Below are positions 60,845-64,000 of a DNA stretch of 64,000 nucleotides, in pieces (position 1 is the first letter of the stretch; the number at the start of each line of letters is the position of its first letter). The stretch spans positions 1 through 64,000 of the forward strand of contig VEPM01000020.1 of NCBI GenBank assembly GCA_012026795.1, given 5' to 3'. The notes beneath the pieces are model-generated. The model had not been told where the DNA came from. It ran no database searches and saw only the letters and a list, made by a program, of their open reading frames with translations. This stretch comes from Candidatus Methanoperedens sp. (lineage in GTDB: Archaea > Halobacteriota > Methanosarcinia > Methanosarcinales > Methanoperedenaceae). The translations under genes and the position numbers were made by a program.

Positions 60845-62286
60845 TTTAATTTGCGTGCGCTTCCACAAAGCACGCTTTCATAACCTTTCATGGCGCTCAT
60901 TACCTTGATCCCCTTATCTGTGAGTTCATATTCCCGTATCTCGGTGTCATGTTCAATACCTCGCGATTTGAGTATGCTTAAAACCCCGTGTATCTTTCCA
61001 TCGACCTCAACATGACGAAGCAGTATGATGTTATCTACGGCACACGACAAAGCTTCATGCGTCAGCTTCACAGCGCCGAACAGCTCAGATATCTCACTTG
61101 TTACGGCTGTTGTGACACCCATTGTTGAAAACATGTCAAGAAGGATCGTGATATAGTTCTTGCGTTCTATGCTATCCGGTAGCGACGTCTCAAGATTTTC
61201 TATGCCATCAAATAAGATGCGTTTAATATTGTTTTCTTTTATCTTCTTTTTCAGTATCAAAGCTTCTTCATCGGGCCTGAAGAAAACAGGAGATAAATAT
61301 ATGATCTCAAGCATTTTCTTATCAAGATACGGCTGCAAATCCAGGCCAAACGCCCTTGAATTCCTGACAAGTTTTGATGGACGTTCTTCCATAGACATTA
61401 TCAACCCATTTTCATCCCGGATGAGCCCGTCGCAAATGAAATGAATACCAAATGTGGTTTTCCCGGTGCCTGTTGTGCCTGAAATGAGTAAAACATCATC
61501 ATCAGGAATACCGCCTTTTAGCATATTATCAAGACCTGATATGCCAGTACTGACTTTGATACTGGATACAGGTTTATCTTCAGTTTCCGGTAATAACCTG
61601 GGGAAAACAATTATGCCTATATTTCTTATATCCATCGAATGTTTCCCTGATATGTATTTTTGCCCCCTCATTTTGATGAGGCGAAGATTCCTTTCCACCC
61701 GCATTCCGAAAATGTCCTCAGACAGGTATATTACTCCGTCAGCAAGGTATCCCACTACGCTTTTCCTGAGATCTTCAAGGGTGAATTCACCTGTAATAAT
61801 TACAAGGGTATTCCAGCTTTTCATTGAAGTGAACAGGTCAAAATAAAATCCCCTTCTCTCATCGTCAGAAACCGGCCTGTTTTCAAATGACTTCAGAAGG
61901 TCTCCCAGCGCGGTCAGGGGATCTATGACGATCCTTGCTGGTTTGATAATGGAAATTTTTTTGTTAATAAAATCCAGGACTTCATCATGCCCTTTTTTCA
62001 GCAAGGATTCACTGATACTGACTATATTCATTTTGTTTGTTTCATAGAGTTCCTGGTCAAAGAAAGAAAATCGCGACATATAATTGTTTATCATTGCAGG
62101 GGGTTCGGAGACCGTGGAAATGAAAAGACATATATCGCCTGCTTTTGCTGCATTGAACAGGGATTGGGCTGCGAATGTTGTTTTTCCACTGCCTGCCGCA
62201 CCTGCTACAAGCACAATTGAAGGCTTGTTGAAGCCTCCCTCAAGTATTTCATCAAGATTTGGTATATGAGAAGGAACGATTATCAT
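60841..62286 (-). CDS. Double-domain KaiC-like ATPase (second in window)
   Basis: About 481 residues from ATG 62286; GTG 62295 is an alternative. Walker A motifs GAAGSGKT and GTTGTGKT are both intact, with RIVIDPLTAL and RILFDGIENL Walker B segments. No coiled-coil tail and no KaiB nearby. The second domain ends with the KaiC-type SILKSRGIEHDTEIREYELTDKGIKV. Role unknown. Confidence 0.85.
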   Translation of the reverse strand: MIIVPSHIPNLDEILEGGFNKPSIVLVAGAAGSGKTTFAAQSLFNAAKAGDICLFISTVSEPPAMINNYMSRFSFFDQELYETNKMNIVSISESLLKKGHDEVLDFINKKISIIKPARIVIDPLTALGDLLKSFENRPVSDDERRGFYFDLFTSMKSWNTLVIITGEFTLEDLRKSVVGYLADGVIYLSEDIFGMRVERNLRLIKMRGQKYISGKHSMDIRNIGIIVFPRLLPETEDKPVSSIKVSTGISGLDNMLKGGIPDDDVLLISGTTGTGKTTFGIHFICDGLIRDENGLIMSMEERPSKLVRNSRAFGLDLQPYLDKKMLEIIYLSPVFFRPDEEALILKKKIKENNIKRILFDGIENLETSLPDSIERKNYITILLDMFSTMGVTTAVTSEISELFGAVKLTHEALSCAVDNIILLRHVEVDGKIHGVLSILKSRGIEHDTEIREYELTDKGIKVMSAMKGYESVLCGSARKLN

Positions 62287-62347
62287 TCTGACCACCAGCT
62301 ACTTAATAAATATTGGGTCAAATTCTATATAAGGATTGGGTAGAAAT

Positions 62348-63349
62348 TCAATATACTTCTGTGGACATATTGATAGCTACCTCTGCAATATCTCCGCTAT
62401 AGCTCGCTATTCTCCCAAAGCTGTCAAGCATCGTTTTTTCTAAAATAGCAGATTGAATATCTTCTATCTCGAACAATCTTTTTGAAATATCGGAATGGGA
62501 TTTCTCAACCTTCTTCAGTTCATGAAAAACTATTTCAGCCATTTCACCATTTCTTGTAAATAATGCCTGAACAGATTTTTCGAAAGTTGCAACTATATCC
62601 TCTGTGATATCTATAAATTCGTCCAGTTGCGTTTCTTTCTGGATCTCAAATAACCGGATGTAACTTTTTGCGATATTTTCAATATGGTCAGCAATTCTTT
62701 CAAGAACCTTTACTACAATCCTGTATCCAAGGCAATCCCTTTGAGATTCTATCCCGAGTTTTTCAGCTATCTGCTGGTATTCTACGGCGCTCTTAAGCTG
62801 CCTGACAACCAAAAAATAGAGCCTGTCAATTTCTTTCTCTCTTGCTATTATATCTTTTGCCAGTCCCACATCCATGTTTTTTAAAGCCTTGCCAAGATCA
62901 AGAAGCATCGACCTGTCTATGGAGAACATTCGCTGGAGTATCTGCATGGTATTCATACGTTTATAATCCAGCATTATCTCAAGAGTCATTGCTTCGTTAG
63001 TATCCTCGACTATCTCGACGCCTATCAAATAGTCCATAATGTTCCGTATGATCTCCCTGTATGCAAGGTGATCTTTCCGGTCCACTTTTATTTTAATAGT
63101 ATCATAACCCACCAGGTAAAAAGCAATTAATATACGCTCAAGAGCTTCGCTTGATTTTATTTGTGAGATTTTAATTTCCTTCGTCAGTGACTCTTTTTCA
63201 ATTACACTGGTCCCTATCAGCAAAGAACTGCCATGTTCCGTGACCATCAGGGAGTCTCCTGGCTTCAGGTTAGTCTTCTTAACCCATTTCTTGGGCAGTG
63301 AAATTACATAGGTAGAGCCGCCGCTTACGTAAACTTTCCGTGCTTCCAT
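62348..63349 (-). CDS. AbrB-PhoU domain regulator
   Basis: 333 residues. An N-terminal AbrB/SpoVT-type DNA-binding hairpin (MEARKVYVSGGSTYVISLPKKWVKKTNLKPGDSL) is followed by PhoU-type helical bundles (about 110-330), with ERIADHIENIAKSYI and GRIASYSGDIAEVAI. This is the common archaeal phosphate-uptake regulator PhoU layout. No pst genes lie in the window. Confidence 0.88.
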   Translation of the reverse strand: MEARKVYVSGGSTYVISLPKKWVKKTNLKPGDSLMVTEHGSSLLIGTSVIEKESLTKEIKISQIKSSEALERILIAFYLVGYDTIKIKVDRKDHLAYREIIRNIMDYLIGVEIVEDTNEAMTLEIMLDYKRMNTMQILQRMFSIDRSMLLDLGKALKNMDVGLAKDIIAREKEIDRLYFLVVRQLKSAVEYQQIAEKLGIESQRDCLGYRIVVKVLERIADHIENIAKSYIRLFEIQKETQLDEFIDITEDIVATFEKSVQALFTRNGEMAEIVFHELKKVEKSHSDISKRLFEIEDIQSAILEKTMLDSFGRIASYSGDIAEVAINMSTEVY

Positions 63350-63457
63350 ATTATCATTACTCTACTGATAGTTTATAACATATATAGATTATTGGAATAA
63401 AATATATATCATTTTTGAGACTGCTATCTTAAAACACACAGTTCATAAGAAGAATTT

Positions 63458-64000
63458 TTATGGATATACCCATCGAGTAAAACCCTGCATCCCATTGCTA
63501 TCTGTCACAGTAAGGGTGACATTGAATGGCCTGGTGAAATTATTCGTCCTATATTTCTTTCCGCTGCCTGGAGCGAAATTGTCACCCTGCCAGGAATAGT
63601 CAATAATCGTTCCTTCGCTGTCAATGGAATCTGAACCTTCCAGGGTGAGGACTTCCCGGGATATATTTGCGATAATCTCAGACTCGACATTCACTTTTAT
63701 GATGGGAACAGGAGGAAGAAAAACACGCTCAAAGTTGTTTGCCAGGCTGGTAAATAGAATTACTCTGATAGGATCTTTTCTGGAAATATTAAAAGGGGAT
63801 GTAAATGAAATGTTAAGAGAGGAAGTAGAGTTTGAGGAAGAGTTGGAAATAAGGTTTAAGATAATCTGCCTGCTTGCGCCCCCTGGTACAGCGAATTGAC
63901 CCGGGAAATTATATTCTCTCACACCATCTGTATAGTTTTTTGCATTTCTATCATTAATGTTGATACCAACAATCCTGGCTTCTTCTGTATTCATGTTTAC
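63458..64000 (-). CDS. Surface protein with PKD-like domain (5' end outside window)
   Basis: At least 178 residues; the frame stays open to the window edge, so the start is probably beyond 64000. The sequence is Asn/Ser-rich with many N-x-S/T sites. The C-terminal 85 residues (IIANISREVLTLEGSDSIDSEGTIIDYSWQGDN...FNVTLTVTDSNGMQGFTRW) look like a PKD domain. No anchor is seen at the C-terminus. Likely exported. Confidence 0.7.
   Translation of the reverse strand, partial: VNMNTEEARIVGININDRNAKNYTDGVREYNFPGQFAVPGGASRQIILNLISNSSSNSTSSLNISFTSPFNISRKDPIRVILFTSLANNFERVFLPPVPIIKVNVESEIIANISREVLTLEGSDSIDSEGTIIDYSWQGDNFAPGSGKKYRTNNFTRPFNVTLTVTDSNGMQGFTRWVYP

Overview
The window is archaeal and comes from the methanogen/anaerobic methanotroph side of the Euryarchaeota. 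It carries a complete mtrEDCBAFGH operon (Na+-translocating methyl-H4MPT:coenzyme M methyltransferase), methanogenesis marker protein 8, aRF1, archaeal TATA-type promoters, a Methanosarcinales-type S-layer protein with a PGF-CTERM tail, and cobamide genes cbiD and cbiE. It also has two multiheme cytochrome modules, an NrfD/Fe-S/cytochrome c complex and a PhaB/FabG-like reductase. That mix fits a cytochrome-rich member of the Methanosarcinales, most plausibly a Ca. Methanoperedens (ANME-2d) relative. The organism assignment is inference; no rRNA or tRNA gene was seen.

Layout. 1-4.8 kb: an AT-rich orphan membrane protein, a short-chain dehydrogenase, a run of small stress-type membrane proteins and a MerA-like flavoprotein. 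4.9-12.9 kb: a signalling block of double-domain KaiC, two KaiB, a hybrid histidine kinase, a receiver, a second kinase and an HTH-receiver regulator. 13-18.5 kb: CsbD, small membrane proteins and an arsenic operon (arsR, small membrane gene, acr3, CxxC carboxymuconolactone-type protein, arsD, arsA). 18.5-23.5 kb: the mtr operon on the minus strand, followed by an HTH regulator, mmp8 and prf1. 27-35 kb: small membrane and lipoproteins, a KaiC-like ATPase, argD and hisC, a TnpB element wedged between hisC and an adenylate kinase gene, a nitroreductase and a methyltransferase. 35-40 kb: a TPR protein, a DUF475/TerC-like protein, larC, a lipoate ligase and a methyltransferase. 40-46 kb: the surface proteins (S-layer, cohesin/PGF-pre-PGF, cohesin-dockerin). 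46-56 kb: three paralogous proteins with an RHH-like N-terminus and a V4R-like C-terminus, interleaved with a 7-heme cytochrome plus cytochrome b pair and with a 7-heme cytochrome, Fe-S and NrfD operon. 56-64 kb: CorC-like protein, lysA, cbiD-cbiE, a third KaiC-like protein, an AbrB-PhoU regulator and the 3' part of a PKD-like surface protein.

How it fits together. Mtr links the C1 pathway to the sodium gradient, and CbiD/CbiE serve corrinoid synthesis, which MtrA needs. The membrane Fe-S/NrfD/cytochrome modules could move electrons between a quinone pool and extracytoplasmic multiheme proteins. The triplicated RHH/V4R-like family sits exactly around these modules and is my best candidate for an undescribed regulatory system. 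Several gene-free stretches hold strong inverted repeats that look like small RNAs, terminators or operators.
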